A DNA stretch of 64,000 bases from Palsa-295 sp963785585 (GTDB taxonomy: Bacteria; Acidobacteriota; Terriglobia; Acidiferrales; UBA7541), in contig CAWAVW010000004.1 in the NCBI GenBank assembly GCA_963785585.1, positions 372,001 to 436,000 on the forward strand, read 5' to 3'. Numbering within the stretch: position 1 is the first letter of the stretch; the number at the start of each line of letters is the position of its first letter. Below are positions 37,116-45,653 of the stretch, piece by piece. The position numbers were made by a program, and so were the translations under genes. The notes under the pieces were generated by a model. It searched no databases. It worked only from the letters and a program-made list of their open reading frames with translations, and had not been told where the DNA came from.

Positions 37116-38516
37116 GTGTCCTCCAAAGCCAACATACTGATTATCGATGACGACGCGAATACGCTGGCGTCGCTGGCGCGAGCATTTCGGTTGGCGGGCC
37201 ACGAAGCGACGGTGTGCGATAACGCGGCACGCGCGGTCGAGATTGCAAAGTCCGAGCGGTTCGATCTGATTCTGTCCGACGTGGTGATGCCGGGGCGCGA
37301 CGGAATTTCGCTGCTCGAAGACTTAAAGGCGCTCGGCGTGCCGTCACCGGTCGTGATGATGTCCGGGCAAGCGACCATTGAGATGGCGGTGAAGGCGACG
37401 CGGCTGGGCGCGATTGATTTTCTGGAAAAGCCGATCTCGACGGAGAAGCTGCTGCTGACCGTCGAGAATGCGCTTCGGTTGAAGCACCTGGAAGATGAAA
37501 ACAAGGATTTGAAGCGGCGGCTGGGGCGACATCACATCGTGTGGGCCAGCCCGGCCATGCGAGAAGTGATGGCCCAGGTGGAACATGTAGCAGCAAGCGA
37601 AACCCGGGTTTGCGTTCGAGGCGAAACGGGAACGGGAAAAGAATTGATCGCGCGGACTCTGCATGAGAAGAGCCCGCGGCGTAGCGGGCCGTTTGTATCG
37701 CAGAATTGCGCGGCGGTGCCGGCTGAGTTGATGGAGACGGAATTATTTGGGCATGAGAAGGGATCGTTCACCGGTGCAGCCTCGCGGCACACGGGAAAGT
37801 TTGAGCAGGCCCATCGCGGGACGCTTTTCCTGGATGAAATCGGGGATATGCCGCTGACGATGCAGGCCAAATTGCTGCGCGTGCTGGAAGAGGGCGAGAT
37901 CGAGCGCGTGGGCGGCGAGAAACCTTTCAGCGTGGATGTGCGCGTGGTTGTGGCGACGCACCGAAATCTGGAAGAGCAAGTGCGGCAGGGAACGTTTCGC
38001 GAGGACTTGTACCATCGCGTGTTTGTGTTTCCGATTGTGCTGCCGCCGTTGCGCGAACGGCGCGAAGACATTCGCGTGCTGGCCGAGCATTTCGTCAGGC
38101 AACTCGACGAGCGAAACAGTTGGAAGCCGAAGCGGTTTACGCCGGAAGCGCTATCCGAGCTGGAGCAATACGCGTGGCCAGGCAACGTGCGGGAATTGCG
38201 TAACGTGATCGAGAGAGTATTGCTGCTGGCGACCGGCGACACGGTGGAAGCCGAGACGGTGCAGCGAGCATTACCGCAAGCATTGGATTCGAACGTTGGG
38301 CATGGGCATAGTGGCTCCCAGAGTGCGGCGATTTCGACCGGGCCGCTCGCGGGTCGCGTGGAAGCGTTTGAACGCGAGACGCTTCTCGCGGTGCTGAAGC
38401 TGCATCACCATCACATGACGAATGCCGCGAAGGCGTTGGGCCTCGAACGCAGCCACCTCTATAAGAAGTGCCAGCAGTTGGGCATCGATCTGCGCGCAAT
38501 CCGGCAGACGGAGTAG
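37116..38516 (+). CDS. NtrC-family sigma-54-dependent response regulator with GSFTGA loop
   Basis: GTG 37116 gives 466 residues: a receiver domain (IIDDD, phospho-Asp in LILSDVVMPG, Lys in FLEKP), an AAA+ domain (Walker A GETGTGKE, Walker B GTLFLDEIGD) and a Fis-type HTH (TNAAKALGLERSHLYKKCQQ). The sigma-54 contact loop reads GSFTGA instead of GAFTGA. It activates sigma-54 RNA polymerase after phosphorylation by the kinase encoded immediately upstream. The overall order resembles NtrX. No Shine-Dalgarno is clear; coupling to the kinase gene is likely. Confidence 0.94.
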   Translation: MSSKANILIIDDDANTLASLARAFRLAGHEATVCDNAARAVEIAKSERFDLILSDVVMPGRDGISLLEDLKALGVPSPVVMMSGQATIEMAVKATRLGAIDFLEKPISTEKLLLTVENALRLKHLEDENKDLKRRLGRHHIVWASPAMREVMAQVEHVAASETRVCVRGETGTGKELIARTLHEKSPRRSGPFVSQNCAAVPAELMETELFGHEKGSFTGAASRHTGKFEQAHRGTLFLDEIGDMPLTMQAKLLRVLEEGEIERVGGEKPFSVDVRVVVATHRNLEEQVRQGTFREDLYHRVFVFPIVLPPLRERREDIRVLAEHFVRQLDERNSWKPKRFTPEALSELEQYAWPGNVRELRNVIERVLLLATGDTVEAETVQRALPQALDSNVGHGHSGSQSAAISTGPLAGRVEAFERETLLAVLKLHHHHMTNAAKALGLERSHLYKKCQQLGIDLRAIRQTE

Positions 38517-38577
38517 TTCCACCGTACTTTTTCGATCGCGATTGCTCCTGCATTTTCCTCTGAAGCGAACTTCCAAA

Positions 38578-39939
38578 CTATTTTTCGGGCGAAATCACGA
38601 GCGGGACGCCGTCCACGTCGGGAAGCGGCAGATTGAGCCAGCGGGCGACGGTGGGAGCGAGGTCGATCATGTGGGCGTTTTCGATTTTGCCGTGGACGAT
38701 TTGTGGCGAGTCAATCAGAAGGGAGGCGCGCATTTCGGGCCGGTCGGGGAAGTAACCATGCGTGCCGGCGGGTGGAATCGCGCTGTGCGCGTCGCCGGAG
38801 TAGCCCGAGGCGAGCACGGTGCCATCGGCTGCTTCGATCGCGAGCAGGGCGTTTGGATCGCCGCCCATCTTTACAATCTCGTCGTGCAGCGCGATGCGGC
38901 GGATGCCTTCGGTGGACGGCGTGAACATAGCGAGAACGCTGGAGCGTGTGGCTTCGTCGTTCGGATCCTTCAAATAAACGTAGGCTGAGCCTCCGTCGGT
39001 AATCAGAGTGGCCTTCCAGTCGGTGATTTTTCCTTTCGCGTCGAGCGTGACGAGGCCTTTTTCGCGGAGCATCACACCCGGGCGAAAGAGTTGCGAGATC
39101 GGCGCGAAGCCGTGATCGGAAACGATGACAAGCGCGGTTGCGTTCCAGATACCGGCTTTCTTTGCGGTGTCGATCATGCGGGCGATTTGGGCGTCGGCGG
39201 TTTCGATCGCTTGATTGCCCTCGGCGCTGAATGGGCCGTGGAGGTGTTGTTGATGATCGACCATGGCGAGATGGACGAACATCAGATTCGGTTTGAGGTG
39301 GGCGATGGCGAAGCAGGCTGCGTCGGCCCAGGCGATGTCGGTCTGGTCGGGCGGCGTGACCGCTTCGGTGAAGTCGGGAAAGTCATTGGCGACGGCTTGA
39401 AAGCTGCCAGGCGTGGAAAGCGCGCGGAAAAGTTTCAGATCTTCGGCGATGCTGGCGCGCCAGACTTCGGGCATGTTGAAGTCGGCTTTGGCGCCGACCG
39501 TGACCGGCCAGTGGATCAGCGCGGTTTTCAGTCCGTGCTGCGATGCTACCTGGTAGATGGTGGGAACTTTGATGTCTTCGGTGTACCAGCGATAGCCGCC
39601 GTAGTTGCGGTCCAGCGGATCCCAGGCGGGATTGGTGTAGATGCCGTGTTTTAGAGGGTTGACGCCCGTCACCATCGCAGTGTGGTTCGGGTAGGTGACC
39701 GTGGGCATCACGGCTTGAACTCCGTCGCTGTAGGCGCCGGAATTTACGATGGCCCGGAGAGTGGGGATCTTTAGGTTGTGGGCGTCGGGCTCGGTATAGG
39801 ACTGCGGCTTCATGCCGTCCACCGAGACGACGATCACATGCTGGATTTTGGTGGCGTGATTCGAGGAAGCGGCGGCGATGACGGTGAGGAGAAGCGCTGA
39901 TGCCAAAAGGAAGGGGATCGCTCGCCGTTGCGACTTCAT
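38578..39939 (-). CDS. exported alkaline phosphatase-superfamily phosphodiesterase (ectonucleotide pyrophosphatase-like)
   Basis: ATG 39939 follows GGAGG and a signal peptide (AIPFLLASALLLTVIAAASS); 453 residues. Metal and nucleophile motifs of the type I phosphodiesterase/nucleotide pyrophosphatase family are visible: HVIVVSVDGMKP, the nucleophile Thr in VMPTVTYPNHTAMVTG, VDHQQHLHGP, and VIVSDHGFAP; the late GTHGYFPDRPEMRASLLI carries the third His. These enzymes hydrolyse phosphodiester or pyrophosphate bonds of nucleotides or related compounds in the periplasm. The gene is monocistronic and convergent with the NtrX-like gene. Phosphoglycerol transferases and sulfatases share the fold, so the substrate is not settled. 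Confidence 0.88.
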   Translation of the reverse strand: MKSQRRAIPFLLASALLLTVIAAASSNHATKIQHVIVVSVDGMKPQSYTEPDAHNLKIPTLRAIVNSGAYSDGVQAVMPTVTYPNHTAMVTGVNPLKHGIYTNPAWDPLDRNYGGYRWYTEDIKVPTIYQVASQHGLKTALIHWPVTVGAKADFNMPEVWRASIAEDLKLFRALSTPGSFQAVANDFPDFTEAVTPPDQTDIAWADAACFAIAHLKPNLMFVHLAMVDHQQHLHGPFSAEGNQAIETADAQIARMIDTAKKAGIWNATALVIVSDHGFAPISQLFRPGVMLREKGLVTLDAKGKITDWKATLITDGGSAYVYLKDPNDEATRSSVLAMFTPSTEGIRRIALHDEIVKMGGDPNALLAIEAADGTVLASGYSGDAHSAIPPAGTHGYFPDRPEMRASLLIDSPQIVHGKIENAHMIDLAPTVARWLNLPLPDVDGVPLVISPEK

Positions 39940-40019
39940 GATTGTTGCCTCCAGGAACGCCGGAATCACTGTATTCGCTCGCGCGGCGTGGATTCAAGCA
40001 CAACGATGAATGGGCGAGG

Positions 40020-40640
40020 TTACGCGGAACGCGGGCCCGGGATGTAACCGAGGAACAGGCGGTGAACGGGCCAGTAGAGGACGAAGATGAGCAATAGATA
40101 CATCGCCGCGAGATGAAGTGGCGCCGGTCCCCATTCGCGATGGAAGACCGGGTCGGCGAAGGCGGAGTTGAGATTTTGATCGGGCGCGACGAAGCGGGAA
40201 GCGACAAGAACTACGGCAGCGATGGCGGATTGGACGCGCCATGCCCGGGAATCGTATCCCACGCGGAAAATCGACCAGAGCAGTAGCAGCGGCAAAACGA
40301 TGTGGTAGAGAGACAGCACGCGGAGCCACTCGGGAATTGTGCGGTCGAACATGTATTCGGTGCCGCCGATCAAATGACGGCCGACCAGGACCCGTGAAAG
40401 TACGTCGAGAGTCCAAACCAGACAGATGGCAGGGCACGCGAGGGCTTGCGTCGAGAGGAGAAGCCGGTTTTGAAAAGCGACGCCGAGGCAGGTGAGGATG
40501 AGGGCGACGTCGCAAAAGTGCAGGAAGTTTTCCCAGCCCCAGGCCTGATAGTAAGCGGGCATCCAAAGGCAGAGCCAGAGGATGGCGGAAATGCGAAGCC
40601 ATCCGTGGAAGCTGGCGCTCGATGCTCGGGAGGAAGGCAT
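40020..40640 (-). CDS. multi-span membrane protein of unknown function
   Basis: ATG 40640 is preferred; a GTG at 40733 would add 31 polar residues. The 206-residue product has about six hydrophobic spans (ISAILWLCLWMPAYYQAWGW, FCDVALILTCLGVAFQNRLL, ALACPAICLVWTLDVLSRVL, VLSLYHIVLPLLLLWSIFRV, then two more) and conserved-looking HFCD, SLYH and HREWGP motifs in between. I do not recognise a family. No neighbour clarifies its role: the pyrophosphatase gene downstream on the same strand starts at 39939, 80 nt beyond its stop, and the deacetylase upstream is divergent. Confidence 0.7.
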   Translation of the reverse strand: MPSSRASSASFHGWLRISAILWLCLWMPAYYQAWGWENFLHFCDVALILTCLGVAFQNRLLLSTQALACPAICLVWTLDVLSRVLVGRHLIGGTEYMFDRTIPEWLRVLSLYHIVLPLLLLWSIFRVGYDSRAWRVQSAIAAVVLVASRFVAPDQNLNSAFADPVFHREWGPAPLHLAAMYLLLIFVLYWPVHRLFLGYIPGPRSA

Positions 40641-40790
40641 GTAGTGTTCGGCGAAGGAGATTATTGCACGACGGGCATTTCGTGGCGGGGAGTGTTCCGC
40701 ATCGGCGCGCCGAAGCAGCCCACCGACGCCCACGATTGGCTATCGGACGAATGCGCAAATTTTGCGGTGGGCATAAACGCGTGAGAAAAT

Positions 40791-41528
40791 TTGTGGATCG
40801 TGACGAACGAACTATTGTGGATGGCGGGAGGCGGAGCCTGTGCGGCGGCGGGAGTTTGCGCCTACGGCGCGGCTGCGCATTCTTCACAGGTGTTTGGGCT
40901 GACGATTCGCGAGACGGCAATTGCGGATGCGGTTGCGTTGACGTTTGACGATGGGCCGAATCCGGCGATCACTCCCGCCTTATTGGATTTGCTGGACCGA
41001 TACGGGGCAAAGGCTACGTTCTTCGTAATTGGCTCGCGCGTGCGCGCGTTTCCCCACTTGGCGCGTGAGATTGTGAAGCGCGGACACACTATTGGAAATC
41101 ATACCGAGACGCATCCCAGACTTACGCTGTGCACACCGCGAAGAACGCGCGCGGAAATCGATCGTTGCGACGAGGCGATCGGGGAGGCGACCGGCGCGCG
41201 CGTGCGGTGGATGCGCCCGCCGTATGGATATCGAAGCCCGTGGCTGGATGGAATTGTGCGCAAGCGACGCGAAGAAGTTGTGATGTGGAATGTGGCGGCG
41301 CGGGATTGGGCGACGCACGACACGCAGAAAATAATTCAACGCTTGCGCGGCACGCGGGGTGGGGATATCGTCCTTTTGCACGACGGAAATCATCGCGTAC
41401 TGCAGGGCGAACGCAAGCACGTGCTCGACGCTTTGGAACATTGGCTGCCGCGATGGAAAGACTCGGGAATTCGATTTTTGAGCATGGATCAGGTGAAGGC
41501 GAGTGGCGAGGCGAACGCAATCCCATGA
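40791..41528 (+). CDS. polysaccharide deacetylase (NodB homology domain)
   Basis: A 245-residue protein read from TTG 40791; GTG 40800 is an equally possible start. A hydrophobic N-terminus may anchor it. NodB motifs are clear: VALTFDDGPNPAITPALLDL (motif 1, catalytic Asp pair), GHTIGNHTETHPRL (motif 2, metal His), RPPYGYRSPW (motif 3), and the late DIVLLHDGNH (His). It removes N- or O-acetyl groups from polysaccharide or peptidoglycan-type substrates at the envelope. Its stop overlaps the ATG of the zinc-ribbon gene by 4 nt (41525-41528). Confidence 0.92.
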   Translation: MWIVTNELLWMAGGGACAAAGVCAYGAAAHSSQVFGLTIRETAIADAVALTFDDGPNPAITPALLDLLDRYGAKATFFVIGSRVRAFPHLAREIVKRGHTIGNHTETHPRLTLCTPRRTRAEIDRCDEAIGEATGARVRWMRPPYGYRSPWLDGIVRKRREEVVMWNVAARDWATHDTQKIIQRLRGTRGGDIVLLHDGNHRVLQGERKHVLDALEHWLPRWKDSGIRFLSMDQVKASGEANAIP

Positions 41529-41797
41529 TGGATGAGAAGCGCTTTTACGACGAAAAGACAGAGACCAAGCAGATGACCCTGACGTGTCCGCACTGCCGCA
41601 CGGAGGGAACTTTTCCGGTGCGATGGATGATGCGGACAAAGAAGAGCGGGCTGCCGCCGGGAGGCGATGCGGACGACCGGGCCAAGTTTTTGAAGGCGCG
41701 ATCGTACATGGTGCGCATGGACGATATGGTGGCGTGCCGGAATTTGCGTTGCCGGAAGAGATTCGATCTAACCGGCCAGACCGTGATTCTCAGCTAG
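41525..41797 (+). CDS. small zinc-ribbon-like protein coupled to the deacetylase
   Basis: A 90-residue protein whose ATG overlaps the deacetylase stop as ATGA, indicating translational coupling. It contains CPHCRTEG near residue 21 and CRNLRCRKRFD near residue 71, two Cys pairs that could bind one Zn(II) (zinc ribbon). The middle is Lys/Asp/Arg-rich. No family name recognised. It may be cytoplasmic, as no signal peptide is seen, which makes coupling to an envelope deacetylase unexpected. Confidence 0.78.
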   Translation: MMDEKRFYDEKTETKQMTLTCPHCRTEGTFPVRWMMRTKKSGLPPGGDADDRAKFLKARSYMVRMDDMVACRNLRCRKRFDLTGQTVILS

Positions 41798-41855
41798 GAT
41801 TCGCGGAAACTGCGTTTGCACCGGGTGTTTTCGGCGCGCGATGGCGTAGCGAAGA

Positions 41856-44498
41856 TTAGTCTTCGGATTCATCCGAGGCGGAAACCGCAGCGGGGACGCC
41901 GTCAAGAACTTCGCGGACTTTTTGAGCCATTGCTTTCAGGTTGAACGGTTTTTGCAGGAACGACATCCCGCCTTCCAGCACTCCATGGCGAAACACGCTA
42001 TCGTCGGTATATCCCGAAATATACAAAACTTTCAGGTCAGGCCGTGAGGCGGCCAGACGAGTGGCCAATTCGCGCCCGCTGAGCTTCGGCATCACGACGT
42101 CGGTGATGAGCAACTGAATCGGCTCCGCGAATTCCTCGGCGACGGCAAGAGCTTTGACGCCGTCCGGCGATTCGAGCACGTTATATCCACGAGCACGCAG
42201 GTACTCGCCGACGAGTTCGCGCACGCTTTCCTCGTCTTCCACGAAGAGAATGGTTTCCGTTCCAGCCGATGGTGTTACCGCCGGCTTTTCGGCTACGGCT
42301 TTTTCGGCGGGCGCCGCGACGCGAGGCAAATAGACTTTGAACGTAGTGCCGTGCGCGACTTCGCTATAGACCCAGATGTAGCCGCCGCTCTGTTTCACGA
42401 CTCCGTACACCGTAGCGAGGCCGAGGCCGGTGCCTTTGCCCGGGCCTTTGGTGGTGAAGAAAGGCTCGAAGATTCGCGCCTGGGTCTCCTGGTCGATGCC
42501 GCAGCCCGTATCGGTGACGGTCAGCATTACGTAGGGGCCCGGTTCGACGATGGCGTGTTTTGCGGCGTAGCTGCGGTCGAGGTCGATGTTGGAGGTTTCG
42601 ATGGTCAAGCGTCCTCCGTCGGGCATCGCATCGCGCGCGTTGACCACGAGATTCAGGACGACCTGTTCGATCTGGCCGGGGTCGGCTTTTACGGAACCGA
42701 GTTTGGCGCCGGGGAGGAAAGCGAGTTCGATATTTTCGCCGATGACGCGAGACACCATTTTGATCATGCCGGAGACCACGTCGTTCAAATCGAGCACGCG
42801 CGGTTGCAAAACCTGCATGCGGCTGAAAGCGAGCAACTGCCGGGTGAGGGCCGCGGCGCGTTCTGCGGCTTGCTGAATCTGTTCCACGTTTTGGCGCTCG
42901 CTCGATTTTCCCGGAAGCGTATCGAGCAGCATCTCTGCGTGGCCTTTCATCACCATCAGGAGGTTGTTGAAGTCGTGAGCGACACCCCCGGCGAGTTCGC
43001 CGACGGCCTGCATTTTTTGGGACTGGCGCAGCTGGTCGGCGAGATGCTTGCGGTCGGTGATGTCGAGAGCGACGCCGATGGTGCCGATCAAGTCGCCTTC
43101 GTTGCCGCGCAGAGGCTGGACGTGCGACTCGAAGACGCGCTTTTCCCACTCCGCTTCGTAGGTGACGGATTCGCCGGCGAGGGCTCTGTAATGGGCGGCG
43201 ATGGGCTCAAAGTCTCGGTCGGAGGTGCGGAAATACTCGAACAGGGTTTTTCCGGTCATTTCGCCGGAGCGAACTCCAAGAGCTTCGAGTCCTGCGCCCA
43301 TGCTGGAGGTGAACCGTAAATCTTTGTCCGTGGTCCACAATACGGCGGGCATCCGCTCGATCATCACCGCAAGGCGTGTGCGGCCCTCGTGACGGTCCAG
43401 TTGGGAGCGCTCAAGATCCTCAAGCATGCTGTTGATGGCGGTGCCGAGGTAGGCGAGTTCGTCTTTGCCCGCGACGACCAGGCGGGCGCTCAGATCTCCG
43501 CTGGCGCCGATTTGGGTAATGCTGTCGGTAAGATTCCCGATACGGGAGATTACAAACCGCTCGAGCAGGTGCAGCGTAACCGCTCCGAAAACGAATGCAG
43601 CGGCCAGAAGCAGCAGCAAGAATTGGAGCAAGCTGGTCTGGCCCTGCGCGTCGATCGAACGCGGCAGCAGGACGCGAATGATTACGGCGGGCTTGCCGTA
43701 AAGGTCCTTCAGTTCTTCGTAAGCCGCAATGGACTGCCCATCCAGGGCCTTGATGAAGATGGGCTCACTGCGGGATATGGCGGCAGCAGCAGCGCTAAAG
43801 TCCGGATCGAGGGATTGGCTGTTCAGCTCCTCTTCCTTCAAAGGCGTATGCGTGATGAGCGCGAGCCGAGTGAATTCCGATAGGTCGAGCAGGCGTCCCA
43901 TCACCAGAGTACCGGCGATAGGGCCTCCGTTGTCGCTGCGCAGGATGGGGCGGGAATCGACGAGAATGGGGCCGTTCTTAAGAGCCAGAATGCCGGCAAT
44001 GCGGGAATTGGCCGAGCCGTGCGTAAGCAATTGTGAACCGGGAACGAGATGCTGGTCGAGGCCCGCGGGCAGCGGAATCTCGCCACCGTGTTCAAGGTCG
44101 AAGCCCTTGGCAAAGAGCCGCTTGCCGGAAAGATCGTAAATGGCCACAAAACTGATTTGAAGCTGCTGAAACGTGGGCGCCGGGAACTCGGTGGCCACGT
44201 AGGTCGCACGCTGGCCATGAACGTACTCGTAGGTTTGGTCCCAGGAAGCATACTCGGAGGTGGTGCGGTCCAGCGTGGCCAGGTCGTTGGAGACGGCGCT
44301 GGCGGCACGCTCGACGTTATCCTGGGCGAACTGCTCTTCGAGTTTTCCAAAGCCGCGGTGCAGCAGAAAGCTTGAGATTAGATACAAACCTCCGACCAGG
44401 CCGATCATCGTGACGGCCACGATGAGCAACGTCTTCCGCCGAAGCGAAGACGGTAGGGACTGGCTGGCGATGCGGAGGGTTCCCAAGCGATACCTCAA
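41856..44498 (-). CDS. hybrid sensor histidine kinase (CHASE4-HAMP-PAS-HisKA-HATPase-REC)
   Basis: An 880-residue protein. TM1 spans about 22-45; an extracytoplasmic CHASE4-like region begins near EYASWDQTYEYVHGQ; TM2 near 285-310 leads to HAMP, then PAS (PAVLWTTDKDLRFTSSMG onward), HisKA with His in GGVAHDFNNLLMVMKGHAEM, HATPase_c (GTGLGLATVYGVVKQSGG) and a C-terminal receiver (ILFVEDEESVREL; phospho-Asp in LLITDVVMPKLSG; Lys in FLQKPF). The first codon is TTG and a TATAAT is only a few nt upstream, so the true start is uncertain and may be internal. The receiver may regulate the kinase or be the phosphotransfer target. No cognate regulator gene is adjacent. Confidence 0.92.
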   Translation of the reverse strand: MRYRLGTLRIASQSLPSSLRRKTLLIVAVTMIGLVGGLYLISSFLLHRGFGKLEEQFAQDNVERAASAVSNDLATLDRTTSEYASWDQTYEYVHGQRATYVATEFPAPTFQQLQISFVAIYDLSGKRLFAKGFDLEHGGEIPLPAGLDQHLVPGSQLLTHGSANSRIAGILALKNGPILVDSRPILRSDNGGPIAGTLVMGRLLDLSEFTRLALITHTPLKEEELNSQSLDPDFSAAAAAISRSEPIFIKALDGQSIAAYEELKDLYGKPAVIIRVLLPRSIDAQGQTSLLQFLLLLLAAAFVFGAVTLHLLERFVISRIGNLTDSITQIGASGDLSARLVVAGKDELAYLGTAINSMLEDLERSQLDRHEGRTRLAVMIERMPAVLWTTDKDLRFTSSMGAGLEALGVRSGEMTGKTLFEYFRTSDRDFEPIAAHYRALAGESVTYEAEWEKRVFESHVQPLRGNEGDLIGTIGVALDITDRKHLADQLRQSQKMQAVGELAGGVAHDFNNLLMVMKGHAEMLLDTLPGKSSERQNVEQIQQAAERAAALTRQLLAFSRMQVLQPRVLDLNDVVSGMIKMVSRVIGENIELAFLPGAKLGSVKADPGQIEQVVLNLVVNARDAMPDGGRLTIETSNIDLDRSYAAKHAIVEPGPYVMLTVTDTGCGIDQETQARIFEPFFTTKGPGKGTGLGLATVYGVVKQSGGYIWVYSEVAHGTTFKVYLPRVAAPAEKAVAEKPAVTPSAGTETILFVEDEESVRELVGEYLRARGYNVLESPDGVKALAVAEEFAEPIQLLITDVVMPKLSGRELATRLAASRPDLKVLYISGYTDDSVFRHGVLEGGMSFLQKPFNLKAMAQKVREVLDGVPAAVSASDESED

Positions 44499-44687
44499 TC
44501 GTTATTATATCGCCTTGGAATCATGGCTTAGGACGCGGGTGTCGTACCCGTACATGTCTTTTTGGGCCGGATTTAGAGTGTTCGCGGGCTTCGGTGGGCC
44601 TGAAACTGCGGTCCGGGACATCTTCCAGAACAGAGGCGGCATCTTTAAAGAGAGCCAGCCAAGTCTCCAATTCCCACAGGAATGTTC

Positions 44688-45617
44688 ATGAAAAACGCGC
44701 TCAAGTTGGGTCGTAATCACGGATGGTTTCCGGCCGTGTTGGTGCTTTTCACGGCGATGGCAATTCCGCTGAAGGCGCAGGAAGGGCCGATGCCTCCGGC
44801 ACCGGCGCCGCAGGCCGAGCCCCAGAAGCCAGCTGACGCGGGGCAAAACTCGGGGGCGACGGGAACACCGGCCGCGAATGCGATTCCTTCCGGTACTACG
44901 GCTTCGCCAACGACCCCTTCGGATTCAAGCGCGACGCCGACGACCAAGCCGGCTGCAGCTTCGAGCGGCGCGAAGATTATGGTGCCTTCCGGGACGCACA
45001 TCCCGCTGGTGTTGCACAACGCGATTTCGACGCGGAGTGCGCGGCCGGGCGACCCGGTGTATTTCGAAACGCTCTATCCGGTAATGATCGACGGGCAGGT
45101 GGTGATTCCGGCGGGCTCGTACATGAGCGGAGAGGTGACTGAATCAAAGCGGGCGGGCCATGTGAAAGGTCGAGCCGAGCTGGCGATTAAATTGACGTCG
45201 ATGATTTTGCCGAATGCCTACCAGGTGAATCTAAACGCGGTGCCGAGCGGCGCGGGCACCGGAGGAAACGAATCGACCAACAGCGAAGGCCAGATCGTGG
45301 GCGATTCGGACAAAATGGAGAAGGTAGCAACCGTGGCGAAGACGACCGCCGCAGGCGCGGGTATCGGCGGAATTGCGACCCGCACGGGGACCGGGACCGG
45401 CATCGGAGCAGGGATTGGAGCGGCGGCAGGACTGGCGGCGGTGCTGTTGACGCGCGGGCCGGAAGCAGAGCTGCCGCGAGGATCGACTGTGGAAGCGGTG
45501 ATCGACCGTTCGCTATATCTGGATGCGGACAAGGTGAAGTTCACGAGTCCTGGCCAGGCGTCGGCGTTGCCGGGACCGCCGAACCGCGAACCGGTGCGCA
45601 ACAAGAATCCGTTTTAA
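44688..45617 (+). CDS. exported protein with TrbI/VirB10-like barrel domain
   Basis: ATG 44688 (AGGA 6 nt upstream) is preferred over the ATG at 44682. The 309-residue product has a signal peptide (WFPAVLVLFTAMAIPLKAQ), a Pro/Ala/Thr-rich linker (residues about 35-95), and then a compact beta domain: VPSGTHIPLVLHNAISTRSA, DGQVVIPAGSYMSGEVTESK and LPRGSTVEAVIDRSL. This three-part pattern resembles the C-terminal beta-barrel of VirB10/TrbI proteins, but no other secretion genes are near. A Gly-rich segment (GIGGIATRTGTGTGIGAGIG) may be a membrane-inserted loop. A general envelope role is likely. Confidence 0.72.
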   Translation: MKNALKLGRNHGWFPAVLVLFTAMAIPLKAQEGPMPPAPAPQAEPQKPADAGQNSGATGTPAANAIPSGTTASPTTPSDSSATPTTKPAAASSGAKIMVPSGTHIPLVLHNAISTRSARPGDPVYFETLYPVMIDGQVVIPAGSYMSGEVTESKRAGHVKGRAELAIKLTSMILPNAYQVNLNAVPSGAGTGGNESTNSEGQIVGDSDKMEKVATVAKTTAAGAGIGGIATRTGTGTGIGAGIGAAAGLAAVLLTRGPEAELPRGSTVEAVIDRSLYLDADKVKFTSPGQASALPGPPNREPVRNKNPF

Positions 45618-45622
45618 TCGGC

Positions 45623-45653
45623 GAACTGGCAGTATCGATCCAGTTGCCAGTTC
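45623..45653. terminator. inverted repeat between convergent genes, possible bidirectional terminator
   Basis: GAACTGGCA and TGCCAGTTC are perfect 9-bp arms with a 13-nt loop, placed just after the VirB10-like stop (45617) and reaching the end of thiO on the other strand (45652). There is no U-run, so termination efficiency is doubtful. Confidence 0.5.

Noticed and set aside
44504..44509. Perfect TATAAT on the minus strand before the CHASE4 hybrid kinase
   Set aside because: It lies only 6 nt upstream of the chosen TTG start and has no -35 partner; it supports doubt about the start, but not a firm promoter call.
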